A DNA stretch of 64,000 bases from Ruegeria lacuscaerulensis (lineage in GTDB: Bacteria > Pseudomonadota > Alphaproteobacteria > Rhodobacterales > Rhodobacteraceae), in the NCBI RefSeq assembly GCF_013033355.1, contig NZ_WQDY01000005.1, positions 186,001 through 250,000 on the forward strand, read 5' to 3'. The notes beneath the pieces were generated by a model. That model saw only the letters and a list, made by a program, of their open reading frames with translations. It made no database searches and was not told where the DNA came from. Numbering within the stretch: position 1 is the first letter of the stretch; the number at the start of each line of letters is the position of its first letter. Below are positions 28,392 to 36,764 of this stretch, one piece after another. The position numbers and the translations under genes are program-made.

Positions 28392-29123
28392 CTATCCGGC
28401 CTGTGCAAATCGGGCACGGAAGTAATCCTGCACCCTCTGATAGGCCGGTTCGTGGAAATCCAGCGTCAGCAGAGAGTGATCCTTGCCCTCATATTCCTGC
28501 GTTTCAAGGTCGTCACCAAAGGCGTCTTGCAGAGCACACATCAGCCGTTTCGGGGCCAGCTTGTCATCCGCATAACGCATTGCAAGCCCCGTGCCTTTGG
28601 CGACCATGCCCGCACGGGCTTGTGCGATGTCATCGGGGCTCATTTGCAGCTTATCGCCGCCAAAGATCGGTAAGGCGGGCTGGCTGGCGACGCCGCCCAG
28701 AACCGCGTCCTCGGCCATCAGGGTCAGAGCGAAGCTGCCGGTCAGGCACATACCGATGACACCCACGCCTGCTGCGTTGTCACGGGACTTTATCTCGGCC
28801 GCCAACGACCGCATCCAGCCTGCGATGGGGCTTTGGCGGCCTTTGAGGAACATGTTGAACTCGCGCCGGACGCAGAACAGTCGGGCCATGTTGCGGCCCA
28901 TCGTGACTTTGCCATAGGTGCCGAACATATGCGGCAGGTAGACACGAAACCCCGCCCCGTTCAGGCGTTTGGCCAGATCCAGCGTTTCCGGTCCGATTCC
29001 GGGCAATTCCTGCAGGATCAGGATGGGTGGGCCTTCGCCCCCGGCATAAACGTCATGGGTTGCGGTCTTGCCGCTCGTCATCGCGGCAGAGAAAGGGAAA
29101 ACGGTATCATGTGTCCAGGTCAT
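28392..29123 (-). CDS. Dienelactone hydrolase family protein
   Basis: A 243-aa alpha/beta hydrolase. The nucleophile is a Cys in the elbow VIGMCLTGSFAL (about residue 121), the DLH hallmark. Further family segments are ILILQELPGIGPETLDLAKRL near the N-terminus and a late His in YEGKDHSLLTLDFH. It may hydrolyse carboxylic ester lactones, but no aromatic ring-cleavage operon is adjacent. It lies 78 bases upstream of valS on the same strand. The chosen ATG (MTWTHD) has only a weak Shine-Dalgarno; a longer frame begins 14 codons earlier. Confidence 0.85.
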   Translation of the reverse strand: MTWTHDTVFPFSAAMTSGKTATHDVYAGGEGPPILILQELPGIGPETLDLAKRLNGAGFRVYLPHMFGTYGKVTMGRNMARLFCVRREFNMFLKGRQSPIAGWMRSLAAEIKSRDNAAGVGVIGMCLTGSFALTLMAEDAVLGGVASQPALPIFGGDKLQMSPDDIAQARAGMVAKGTGLAMRYADDKLAPKRLMCALQDAFGDDLETQEYEGKDHSLLTLDFHEPAYQRVQDYFRARFAQAG

Positions 29124-29239
29124 GGGGTCTGAGGCTATCGGAATCCCGCAGAACTTAAAGTCCAAACCCCTGTCTTTTTCTGGACATCGCCCACACGCGG
29201 GCTACGGTCGCCTTCGGAACCGCGCAGGAGGGTCGCCCC

Positions 29240-31531
29240 ATGGAAAAATTCGGCAGAAGCCAGCCCGTCAAACGGACCGAGGATCAGAGGTTTCTAACCG
29301 GGCAGGGGCACTACATGGATGATGTTGTACCAGAAGGTGCCATGCACGCCGTGTTTGTCCGCTCGCAGGTGGCGCATGGGGTGATCACGGCGCTTGATCT
29401 GGACGCGGCGCGCGCAGCTGATGGGGTTCGGCTAGTGATGACGCTGGAGGATCTGAAAGAGGCCGGGATTGACACCGTGATCAATGCGACGACGGTCAAG
29501 AACCGGGACGGCTCGCCCGCAGCAGCGCCTGCGCGTCACATGCTGTCGACCGACCGGGTGCGCTTTGTTGGGGAACCGATCGCGGTGGTTATTGCTGACA
29601 CTCAAGCCCAGGCCCGTGACGCTGCCGAACTGGTCTTGGTCGAGATTGACGAACGCCCCGCCAAGCTGGACGTGGACGCGGGCGGAGAGACCTTGCACCC
29701 CGAAGCGTCGGATAATCGCGCATTTGACTGGGGTCTGGGCAACGAGGCCGCGACCGAGGCCGCGTTTCAGGCTGCGGCGCATACTGTATCGCTCAATGTG
29801 GTGGATAATCGGGTCATCATAGCCTCGATCGAGCCGCGCGGCTGTCAGGCCAACTGGGTCGATGGTCGCTTGCATTTTGCCTATGGCGGACAGGGGGTTT
29901 GGGCCATGCGCGCTCAACTGGCGCAAAAGCTGCGGGTTGAGCCTGAAGACATCCGCGTCACCACTCCGGATGTAGGTGGCGGCTTTGGTATGAAGGTGAT
30001 GCCCTACCCGGAGTATTTCTGCACTGCCGTTGCAGCGAAGAAGCTGGGAAAACCCGTGCACTGGATTTCCGACCGGTCCGAGGCGATGCTGTCTGACCAT
30101 CATGGCCGCGACCTGACCTCGCTGGCCGAACTGGCCTTTGATGCCGATCACCGGATCACGGCCTATCGCGTTCACAGCAAGATCAATCTGGGGGCCTATA
30201 ACAGCCATTTCGGGCAGGCGATTCAGACTAGCCTGTTTAGCAAGGTTTTGATGGGCGTCTACGACGTCCAGACGACCTATCTGCGGGTCGAAGGGTTCTT
30301 TACCAACACCACACAGGTCGATGCCTATCGCGGTGCGGGCCGCCCCGAGGCGATTTATGTGCTAGAGCGCGTGATGGACCGCGCCGCGCGCGAACTGGGC
30401 GTGGACCCGTGGGAGCTGCGCCGCAAGAACTTCATCCGCCCCGAGGCGTTTCCCTACACCTCGGCCACCGGCGAGACCTATGATGTGGGCGACTTCAACA
30501 TGATCCTTTCCCGCGCGGGCGAACAGACTGCGGGGTTTGCAGCCCGCAAGGCCGCCGATGCCGAACGCGGCCTGATCCGGGGGCAGGGCCTGTGTTACTA
30601 TATCGAAAGTATTTTGGGCGATCCTTCCGAGAACGCGAAAGTGGAGTTCTGCGAGGATGGCACCGTGAACCTCTATGTCGGCACCCAATCGAACGGGCAG
30701 GGGCATGAGACGGTTTATGCCCATTTCTTGTCCGATCAGACCGGGATTTCGGCGGACCGGATTAATGTGGTGCAGGGCGACAGCGATCAACTTCCTCATG
30801 GTGGCGGTACTGGTGGGTCTCGGTCCGTTACGGTGCAAAGCACGGCCACACTGGCGACAATCGACGTCATGATCGCCGCATTCACGCCCTATCTGGCCGA
30901 TAAGATGGGTGTGGAGGAGAGCGATGTGACCTTCGATCACGAAACCTTTCGCGCGTCGGGGTCGAACCTGACGCCTACCCTGACCGAGGCCGCGGATATG
31001 GCCCGCGCCGATGGCCGTACTGATCTGCTGCAACATCACGCGCGCGCCAACCTGGATGCGCGCAGCTATCCCAATGGCGCACATGTTGCCGAAATCGTCA
31101 TCGATTCTTACACCGGAGAAACCTGGGTCGACCGCTATACAGTGGTCGATGATTTTGGTAACCTTATCAACCCGATGCTGGCCGAAGGGCAAGTACATGG
31201 CGGTGTGGTCCAGGGGATCGGACAGGCGCTGACCGAGCGTGTTGTGCATGATGCGCAGGGGCAACTGCTCACGGCTTCGTTGATGGACTATGCCTTGCCG
31301 CGCGCCGCCGAGATACCCATGATTAAGTTTACCTCGGCGCCGGTTCCGTCAACTTCAAACCCGATGGGTATGAAGGGATGCGGTGAGGCAGGCACCGTGG
31401 GCGCGCTGGCCGCAGTGGCAAATGCGGTTCAGGATGCGCTCTGGGATCACGGGGTGCGACAGGCGGATATGCCTTTCACACCTCAAAGAGTATGGGAGTT
31501 GCTGACGCATGGATCTGTCGCGGCTGAGTAG
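29240..31531 (+). CDS. Molybdenum hydroxylase large subunit, form II CoxL-like
   Basis: A 763-aa xanthine dehydrogenase family molybdopterin-binding subunit. It shows the a/b hammerhead domain (residues about 20-130), GGGFGMK, the active-site loop AYRGAGRPEA (about residue 363), GQGHETVYAHF and the C-terminal KGCGEAGTVGA with the catalytic Glu. AYRGAGR marks form II; true CO dehydrogenase (form I) has AYxCSFR, so CO oxidation should not be assumed. The usual FAD (coxM) and 2Fe-2S (coxS) subunit genes are absent next to it. AGGAGGG precedes the ATG. Its 3' end overlaps the next gene by 23 bases. Confidence 0.92.
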   Translation: MEKFGRSQPVKRTEDQRFLTGQGHYMDDVVPEGAMHAVFVRSQVAHGVITALDLDAARAADGVRLVMTLEDLKEAGIDTVINATTVKNRDGSPAAAPARHMLSTDRVRFVGEPIAVVIADTQAQARDAAELVLVEIDERPAKLDVDAGGETLHPEASDNRAFDWGLGNEAATEAAFQAAAHTVSLNVVDNRVIIASIEPRGCQANWVDGRLHFAYGGQGVWAMRAQLAQKLRVEPEDIRVTTPDVGGGFGMKVMPYPEYFCTAVAAKKLGKPVHWISDRSEAMLSDHHGRDLTSLAELAFDADHRITAYRVHSKINLGAYNSHFGQAIQTSLFSKVLMGVYDVQTTYLRVEGFFTNTTQVDAYRGAGRPEAIYVLERVMDRAARELGVDPWELRRKNFIRPEAFPYTSATGETYDVGDFNMILSRAGEQTAGFAARKAADAERGLIRGQGLCYYIESILGDPSENAKVEFCEDGTVNLYVGTQSNGQGHETVYAHFLSDQTGISADRINVVQGDSDQLPHGGGTGGSRSVTVQSTATLATIDVMIAAFTPYLADKMGVEESDVTFDHETFRASGSNLTPTLTEAADMARADGRTDLLQHHARANLDARSYPNGAHVAEIVIDSYTGETWVDRYTVVDDFGNLINPMLAEGQVHGGVVQGIGQALTERVVHDAQGQLLTASLMDYALPRAAEIPMIKFTSAPVPSTSNPMGMKGCGEAGTVGALAAVANAVQDALWDHGVRQADMPFTPQRVWELLTHGSVAAE

Positions 31532-32585
31532 AAAGGTACTGGGATGGCTCGGACGGCCTCTGCGGTCCGAACACTCAGCCGAGTCGCGCCACCGTGAACC
31601 GATCAGCCATGTGATTATCCTCGACGGGACCATGTCGACGCTGGAACCGGGGTATGAGACCCACGCGGGCCAGACCCTGCGCCTGTGTTGCGAGATGGGC
31701 AGCAAGGTTTCTGTCTTTTACGAATCCGGGGTGCAGTGGGAAAGCTGGAAGTCCTCGCTGGACGTGATGATGGGGCGGGGGATCAACCGCCAGATCAGGC
31801 GTGCTTATGGCTATCTGGCATCGCGCTACAAACCCGGCGACAGGATTTATTTCATCGGCTATTCGCGCGGAGCCTACGGCGTGCGCAGCCTTGCCGGGGT
31901 GATCGATTTGATCGGGTTGCTCAAGGCCGAACACGCGACCGAGCGGAACATCAAACAGGCCTACCGACACTATGAATGCAACGCCAACGGCAAGGCGGCG
32001 GCTGAATTCCGGCAAGCCTTCTGCCATGAGGATGTGGCGATCGAAATGGTTGGTGTCTGGGACACGGTAAAAGCGCTGGGCCTGCGCCTGCCGCTGCTGT
32101 GGCGCTGGGCCGAAGAACGCCATTCCTTCCACAACCATCAGCTCGGCCCCGCCACGCGCCACGGCTATCACGCCATGGCGCTGGATGAGACCCGCGAGGT
32201 GTTCGAACCGGTTTTGTGGAAATGTACCCCCGATTTCAAAGGTCATGTAGAGCAGGTCTGGTTCCGCGGTACGCACGGGGACGTCGGCGGCCAGTTGAAC
32301 GGGTTCGAAAAGGCCCGTCCGCTCAGCAACATTTCCCTGATCTGGATGCTGGACAAGGCCGAGATGCACGGTCTGCCTCTACCTGACGGGTGGCGCGAGC
32401 GGTTCCCGACCGATAAATCGGCGCGGTCGGTGGGCACATGGCGCGGCTGGGGCAAGATTTTCCTGCTGCGTAAGTACCGAAAAGTGGGGCGCGACCGGTC
32501 CGAGCGACTGCATGTCTCGGTCTCGCCGGATGATCTGCCGGGGTGGGTGCCGATTCCGGATTTGCCGTCACATCCGGCGCAGTGA
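31509..32585 (+). CDS. DUF2235 alpha/beta hydrolase domain protein
   Basis: A 358-aa protein of the DUF2235 family. It has the opening VIILDGTMSTLEPG (family DGT motif, about residue 39), the nucleophile elbow FIGYSRGAYGVRSLAG (Ser near residue 118), GVWDTVKALG, and WFRGTHGDVGGQL with the Asp/His pair. The family includes Tle1-type phospholipase effectors of type VI secretion, but here there are no vgrG, PAAR or immunity genes, so a housekeeping lipase or esterase is as likely. The start lies inside the coxL-like gene (23-base overlap), indicating a single transcript. Confidence 0.85.
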   Translation: MDLSRLSRKVLGWLGRPLRSEHSAESRHREPISHVIILDGTMSTLEPGYETHAGQTLRLCCEMGSKVSVFYESGVQWESWKSSLDVMMGRGINRQIRRAYGYLASRYKPGDRIYFIGYSRGAYGVRSLAGVIDLIGLLKAEHATERNIKQAYRHYECNANGKAAAEFRQAFCHEDVAIEMVGVWDTVKALGLRLPLLWRWAEERHSFHNHQLGPATRHGYHAMALDETREVFEPVLWKCTPDFKGHVEQVWFRGTHGDVGGQLNGFEKARPLSNISLIWMLDKAEMHGLPLPDGWRERFPTDKSARSVGTWRGWGKIFLLRKYRKVGRDRSERLHVSVSPDDLPGWVPIPDLPSHPAQ

Positions 32586-32925
32586 GAGGTTGAAGGTGGG
32601 CCAGTGCCTCCAAGATTACCGGAACCTCAATGTCGGGGTTTATTCCAATCTTACTTCGCCTTGCTCGTAAGCTACTGTACTGATATCCTTACTATACGCT
32701 TGGCACATAAGCTGGGCAGTGGAGATTTCATGTTTACGATTGCGGGAAACCGCTAAGTCCTGAATGCAGGACGACTAAGCCAAATCGTGCCTGCACGAAA
32801 GTGTTAGGCTTTCATTTTCGCGTGGCTCGTGAACGCTCAAACTAACATCACCGATGCATGAGCTTTGCGCCCGTCACATCACGCGTATTTGCTTGATTGG
32901 CGGCACGAAGAAAGACGGAAAATCA
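32586..32925. other. 340-bp non-coding stretch, relatively AT-rich
   Basis: No convincing gene on either strand. It contains two short hairpins: GTCCTG-AATG-CAGGAC (32757-32772) and CGTGC-CT-GCACG (32786-32797). Base composition is more AT-rich than the flanking genes. A promoter for the GNAT gene at 32926 is likely near the 3' end. Confidence 0.5.
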
Positions 32926-33387
32926 ATGAAAATTCGACTAACAAAGCAAAACGATATCGCTGCCTTGCAGGAGGTGCTTAACGGCACAGAGCTTTACCCC
33001 AGTGAAATGCTCCCTGACATGGTGGATGGATTTCTATCCGACGGTCAAGGCCTCGAGATTTGGCTGACATGTGAAAAAAACAGTAAGGCTGTTGGGTTTT
33101 GCTATGCTGTCCCCGAGGAACTTGCCGAAGGTGCATGGAACATGCTCGCCATCGCAATTCTGCCAACCGAGCAGGGTAAAGGTTTTGGCGGCGCCATCGT
33201 TAAGCATCTAGAAGTCGAACTCAAGAAGCGTGGACAACGCATTTTGATAGCCGACACTTCGGGTTCAGACGAGTTCGCAAAGACACGCGTGTTCTATCGC
33301 AAAAACGGCTACAGCGAGGAAGCTCGTATCAGGGATTTCTGGGCGGCGGGGGATGACAAAGTCGTTTTCTGGAAGTCGCTGATCTAA
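32926..33387 (+). CDS. GNAT family N-acetyltransferase, lower-GC region
   Basis: A 153-aa acetyltransferase. It has the acetyl-CoA loop in AIAILPTEQGKGFGGAIVKHLE (Q-x-x-G-x-G, about residues 84-92) and the final FYRKNGYSEEARIRDFW typical of the family's alpha-4/beta-7 region. The ATG at 32926 is the start of the conserved fold (MKIRLTKQNDIAALQ); upstream in-frame codons are not conserved. Its codon use is more AT-rich than the neighbouring genes, and it sits in a poorly packed region with hairpins on its 3' side, so acquisition by transfer is possible. Confidence 0.85.
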   Translation: MKIRLTKQNDIAALQEVLNGTELYPSEMLPDMVDGFLSDGQGLEIWLTCEKNSKAVGFCYAVPEELAEGAWNMLAIAILPTEQGKGFGGAIVKHLEVELKKRGQRILIADTSGSDEFAKTRVFYRKNGYSEEARIRDFWAAGDDKVVFWKSLI

Positions 33388-33404
33388 TCCCCATGTGTTG
33401 TTCT

Positions 33405-33426
33405 TGACCTGTCCTCAGACAGGTCA
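33405..33426 (+). terminator. Hairpin after the GNAT gene
   Basis: A perfect 9-bp stem TGACCTGTC / GACAGGTCA with a CTCA loop, followed by GTTTCAC, 17 bases after the GNAT stop codon. Probable intrinsic terminator with a weak T tract. Confidence 0.55.
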
Positions 33427-33492
33427 GTTTCACGTGTTTGCCCAACTTGGTAACGGCAGTTGCGTCATGCACGTCCGACGCCTTGACTTGAA

Positions 33493-33520
33493 ACACCCTC
33501 GCAGCTTTCTGCGAGGGTGT
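33493..33520 (-). terminator. Perfect 12-bp hairpin between GNAT and gcrA
   Basis: ACACCCTCGCAG and CTGCGAGGGTGT (33493-33504 and 33509-33520) form a perfect 12-bp stem with a 4-base loop. It lies 110 bases beyond the gcrA stop codon and could end the gcrA transcript (TTTC follows on the minus strand). The T tract is short, so another RNA role is possible. Confidence 0.5.
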
Positions 33521-33629
33521 CTTCCTCGAAAGAGCCCGTGATTTTGCAAAACTGCCGATAAGAGGGTCTGAGAAACGGCTAAAGCCTTTCCACATCCCAC
33601 AATACAGAATTGGGTTCTGTCGTTCCCGA

Positions 33630-34208
33630 TCACCGCCGCCGGTCGCGGCGTGAACTCATGGGCTGGAACGCCACGCCCACATGCGCCTCGCAATAGGGTT
33701 TGCCGGCTTCAACCGGCAGACCGCAGAACCAGAAATCCTCGGTCGCGGGGTCGCCGACGGGCCATTTGCACGTCTTCTCGGTCAACTCCATCAAGGTTAG
33801 CTTCTTGGCCTTTTTCTCGACCTCGTTGACCTTGGCCAGTGCCTCGGGGCTGATCTCATTGGCCGAGGGTTGCGGCGGAAGCGGCTGACCGGCGGGGATG
33901 ATCTGGCGGCGGGCTGGCACGGCGGGCTTCGCCTCGGCCGCCGGGGCAGGCGCGGGGCGCGCGGGTTCGGTCTTTGGTGCAGGTTTCGGCTTGGCCTCGG
34001 CCTTGGGGGCTGCGGGGGCTGGCTTTTCCTTGGGCTCGGCCTTGGCGGGGGTGGCTCCGGTGGCGCGGTTCGACAGACCCAGACGGTGGACCTTGCCAAT
34101 AACCGCATTGCGGGTCACACCGCCCAGTTCCTTGGCGATCTGGCTGGCCGACTGGCCCTCGCCCCACATCTTTTTAAGCAGCTCTACACGCTCGTCAGTC
34201 CAGGACAT
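33630..34208 (-). CDS. gcrA: GcrA cell-cycle regulator
   Basis: Alphaproteobacterial cell-cycle transcription factor that works with sigma-70 at promoters carrying CcrM-methylated GANTC sites (established in Caulobacter). The 192-aa protein starts MSWTDERVELLKKMWGEG, with the conserved DNA-binding helix region GVTRNAVIGKVHRLGLSNR (about residues 31-49). A long Ala/Pro/Lys-rich linker (about 53-110) follows, then the C-terminal sigma-binding part ending in CKWPVGDP...FCGLPVEAGKPYCEAH with three cysteines. I use the second of two adjacent ATG codons because GAAAGG is better spaced to it. Two GANTC sites lie in its upstream region. Confidence 0.95.
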   Translation of the reverse strand: MSWTDERVELLKKMWGEGQSASQIAKELGGVTRNAVIGKVHRLGLSNRATGATPAKAEPKEKPAPAAPKAEAKPKPAPKTEPARPAPAPAAEAKPAVPARRQIIPAGQPLPPQPSANEISPEALAKVNEVEKKAKKLTLMELTEKTCKWPVGDPATEDFWFCGLPVEAGKPYCEAHVGVAFQPMSSRRDRRR

Positions 34209-34334
34209 CATTTGCCTTTCAAAAGCGGAAAGCGGCCCCGGATTCGGGCCGCCTTGGGAAATCGTCTCAGCCCCCTATTTTAATCACTGCCGCCCGAGTT
34301 ACAAGCGGTCTTCGAATCAGGTCAGAGGCAGAGC

Positions 34335-35138
34335 ATGCAGATTCCCGCAGAACACACCGAACGTCGCTTTGGAAGGGTCAACTGGATGGGTCTTTACACG
34401 CTGTCCAGACGTGAGACCCTGAGGTTCATGTCCGTTTGGACCCAGACTTTACTTGCCCCGTTGGTCACCGCCGGATTGTTTCTGCTGATCTTCAATATTG
34501 CCATCGGCCCCAGTCGATCAGCAGTGATGGGGGTACCGTTTTTAACTTTTCTGGCGCCAGGGATCATGATGATGACGGTGATCCAGAACGCGTTTGCCAA
34601 TACTTCCTCTTCGATGATGGTTGCTAAAGTACAGGGCAACATCGTTGACACCCTCATGCCGCCTCTGTCACCGTTGGAAATCCTTCTGGGCTATCTGGCC
34701 GGAGCCATCGTGCGCGGGGTGCTTATCGCATCGATCGTGGCCGTTGCGCTGGCTTTGGTGTTGGGAATCGTGCCGAAATATCCTCTGATCGCGCTGGTAT
34801 TTGTTGTCTTCGGTGGAGCATTGATGGGTGCTTTGGGCTTATTGGCTGGGATTTTTGCCAACAAGTTCGACCAGATGGCCGCGATTACCAACTTCATCGT
34901 GACGCCTTTGGCCTTCCTGTCAGGCACGTTTTACTCGGTTCAGGCATTGCCACCAGTGCTTAATGTCCTCAGCCATGCAAACCCGATTTTCTACCTGATC
35001 GACGGATTGCGCTTTGGAATGATCGGGGTTTCTGACAGCCCAGTATGGGTAGGGGTGGTGATCTGCGGTGTGGCTACGCTCGTGATTGGCGGTTCGGCGT
35101 GGACAATGCTGCGGACAGGCTACAGATTGAAATCGTAG
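34335..35138 (+). CDS. ABC-2 type transporter permease
   Basis: A 267-aa membrane protein of the ABC-2 family. About six transmembrane helices, with the family's conserved segment FLAPGIMMMTVIQNAFANTSSSMM (about residues 72-95) and GTFYSVQALPPVLNVLSHANPIFYLIDGLR near the C-terminus. Such permeases export polysaccharide, drugs or other hydrophobic material with a separate ATPase. No ATP-binding gene is adjacent, so the partner must be elsewhere. AGAGGCAGAGC lies before the ATG. Confidence 0.9.
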   Translation: MQIPAEHTERRFGRVNWMGLYTLSRRETLRFMSVWTQTLLAPLVTAGLFLLIFNIAIGPSRSAVMGVPFLTFLAPGIMMMTVIQNAFANTSSSMMVAKVQGNIVDTLMPPLSPLEILLGYLAGAIVRGVLIASIVAVALALVLGIVPKYPLIALVFVVFGGALMGALGLLAGIFANKFDQMAAITNFIVTPLAFLSGTFYSVQALPPVLNVLSHANPIFYLIDGLRFGMIGVSDSPVWVGVVICGVATLVIGGSAWTMLRTGYRLKS

Positions 35139-35238
35139 AAGCGGAAAACCTTTAAAGTGAGAAAATTTGGTTAAATGTTAACGGCTTGTGTGTTAGGCGG
35201 TCGTTGCAGATAACAATGCGCGGTCTGAAAGGCTGAAT

Positions 35239-36348
35239 ATGCAGGAATTGATTGTTGGGGGCGACTTTGAAAGCCCCGGTATTTCGAATGCCAGCAATTT
35301 CCAGATTTTCGGATCCTATGGGTCATGGACAGGCACGGAAATTGAGATTGGCCGCGAAAACCTGTTTCTAAACACAGGCGATACGACGAACTTGGTTCTG
35401 GAACTGGATGGGAACCGAAACGAAACCTCTGTCGCGGAACAAACCTTTACAGTCACTGGTGACAATAAATCCGCAACACTGAGCTTTGATATCGCAGCTC
35501 GTCAAACCGGCAGCGGTGGCCCTTTTGATGATCCTGTGTTGGTCGAAGTTCTCGATTCCAATAACAACGTCATTTTTACGCAGACCGTGACGCCCACTTC
35601 TGACGGGTCATTCACGCGGGTAGAGTTCAATTTCGATTTTGGCGCCGAAGGCGACTATACTTTGCGATTTACCGAAGGGGGGGATGACAACAGCCTTGGC
35701 AGCATCCTCGAAAATATTTCGCTTATGGTCTGTTTTGCCGCCGGCACGCGGATCAAAACACCGCGCGGTGATGTAAACGTCGAAGACTTGCGGGTCGGTG
35801 ATCTTGTTTCGACGTTGGAAGGTGAAGCAAAACCGATCCGGTGGATTGGCTCTAGAACCCTGGATCGGTTTGATCTTTTGGCCAATCCGAACATGCGTCC
35901 GGTTCTGATCCGCCAGGGCGCTCTGGGGCAGGGGATGCCCAATCATGATCTGAAAGTGTCACCACAGCACCGGTTGATGCTGCGATCCAAGGTGGCTCAA
36001 CGGGTTTTGGGCGACGCGGAGGCGCTGGTTCCTGCCAAAAAGCTAACTCACCTGCCCGATATCGACGTTCAGGCGGACTGCACTGAAGTCCAATACTTTC
36101 ATTTTGTCCTTGAAGAGCATTCGATAGTCATTGCTGAACACGCCTACACCGAGTCGCTGTACACGGGAAGCGAAGCGCTAAAGATGCTGGGTCCTGACGC
36201 TTTGGAAGAGCTGGCATTCCTTTTCCCGGATCTGGCCGTTACCCAACCGACACCTGCACGCCCATTGCATTCGCGCGGCAAGCTAATCGAAAAGATGTGC
36301 CTGCGGCTTGTGCAAAACCAGAAGCCGGCGGTGGAGCTTGCGCAATGA
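35239..36348 (+). CDS. Hint-domain protein with DUF642-like N-terminal domain
   Basis: A 369-aa protein without a cleavable signal peptide. Residues about 1-163 form a beta-rich galactose-binding/DUF642-like domain (VGGDFESPG...GSWTG...LELDGN). A Hint_2 (hedgehog/intein) domain begins at Cys in CFAAGTRIKTPRGDVNVEDLRVGD (about residue 168) and includes the B-block His in VSPQHRLMLRSKVAQ (about 240) and YFHFVLEEHSIVIAEHAYTES. Hint domains self-cleave or splice in hedgehog proteins and inteins; in roseobacters their role is unknown. Absence of Sec signal suggests type I export or a cytoplasmic role. The stop overlaps the next gene's start (ATGA). Confidence 0.88.
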   Translation: MQELIVGGDFESPGISNASNFQIFGSYGSWTGTEIEIGRENLFLNTGDTTNLVLELDGNRNETSVAEQTFTVTGDNKSATLSFDIAARQTGSGGPFDDPVLVEVLDSNNNVIFTQTVTPTSDGSFTRVEFNFDFGAEGDYTLRFTEGGDDNSLGSILENISLMVCFAAGTRIKTPRGDVNVEDLRVGDLVSTLEGEAKPIRWIGSRTLDRFDLLANPNMRPVLIRQGALGQGMPNHDLKVSPQHRLMLRSKVAQRVLGDAEALVPAKKLTHLPDIDVQADCTEVQYFHFVLEEHSIVIAEHAYTESLYTGSEALKMLGPDALEELAFLFPDLAVTQPTPARPLHSRGKLIEKMCLRLVQNQKPAVELAQ

Positions 36349-36764
36349 CCTCATCGTCTCTTGTCGAAGGCGGCACCACGATAACGCTTGAGACGGACCG
36401 GACGCTGCTGACTTTGGCTGCCAAGCTCGCTGAGAAACAAATGATGTCGGCGCAGGACGCCATTGGCGAAATCGAGCAGGCCTTTACACGTGCCGCCGAG
36501 GCCGAGCACGGCCCCGAATATCTGTTCTGGGCAAAGATTGGAAAAGATGGTGCGATTTCTGTCGCTCAAGTCCTGAAAATTGTTGAGGTATTGACTGACC
36601 AATACCGCGAAGTTGCTCTTTCAGACCTAAGAAACAATTTCCCGGATGCGCAGATTGGCCAGTTTGTTGTCAATGCAATTGACCCGGTCCACCCACCTAA
36701 GGTCGCGCATTGGCTCAGCCCGCGCGCCACGGATATCAGCGGTTTGGATCTTTCCTTGACGTGA
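36345..36764 (+). CDS. Unrecognised 139-aa protein coupled to the Hint gene
   Basis: The start ATG shares ATGA with the Hint gene's stop, so the two are almost certainly translationally coupled. The protein is soluble, mostly helical by composition, acidic and without cysteine-rich motifs. Visible segments are TLLTLAAKLAEKQMMSAQDAIGEIEQAF (amphipathic helix), FWAKIGKDGAISVAQVLKIVEVLTDQY and a Pro-containing tail ending DISGLDLSLT. I do not recognise a family. Because of the coupling, a partner, chaperone or regulator of the Hint protein is the simplest guess. The 3' end overlaps the convergent DMT gene by 29 bases. Confidence 0.7.
   Translation: MTSSSLVEGGTTITLETDRTLLTLAAKLAEKQMMSAQDAIGEIEQAFTRAAEAEHGPEYLFWAKIGKDGAISVAQVLKIVEVLTDQYREVALSDLRNNFPDAQIGQFVVNAIDPVHPPKVAHWLSPRATDISGLDLSLT

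Noticed and set aside
29240..31531. CO dehydrogenase (CO oxidation)
   Set aside because: The active-site loop is AYRGAGR (form II) rather than AYxCSFR, and coxM and coxS are missing.
31509..32585. Type VI secretion phospholipase effector (Tle1)
   Set aside because: DUF2235 alone is not sufficient; no vgrG, PAAR, hcp or immunity gene is nearby.
33388..33629. Possible insertion-sequence remnant around the hairpins
   Set aside because: No transposase fragment, terminal repeat pair or target duplication could be identified.
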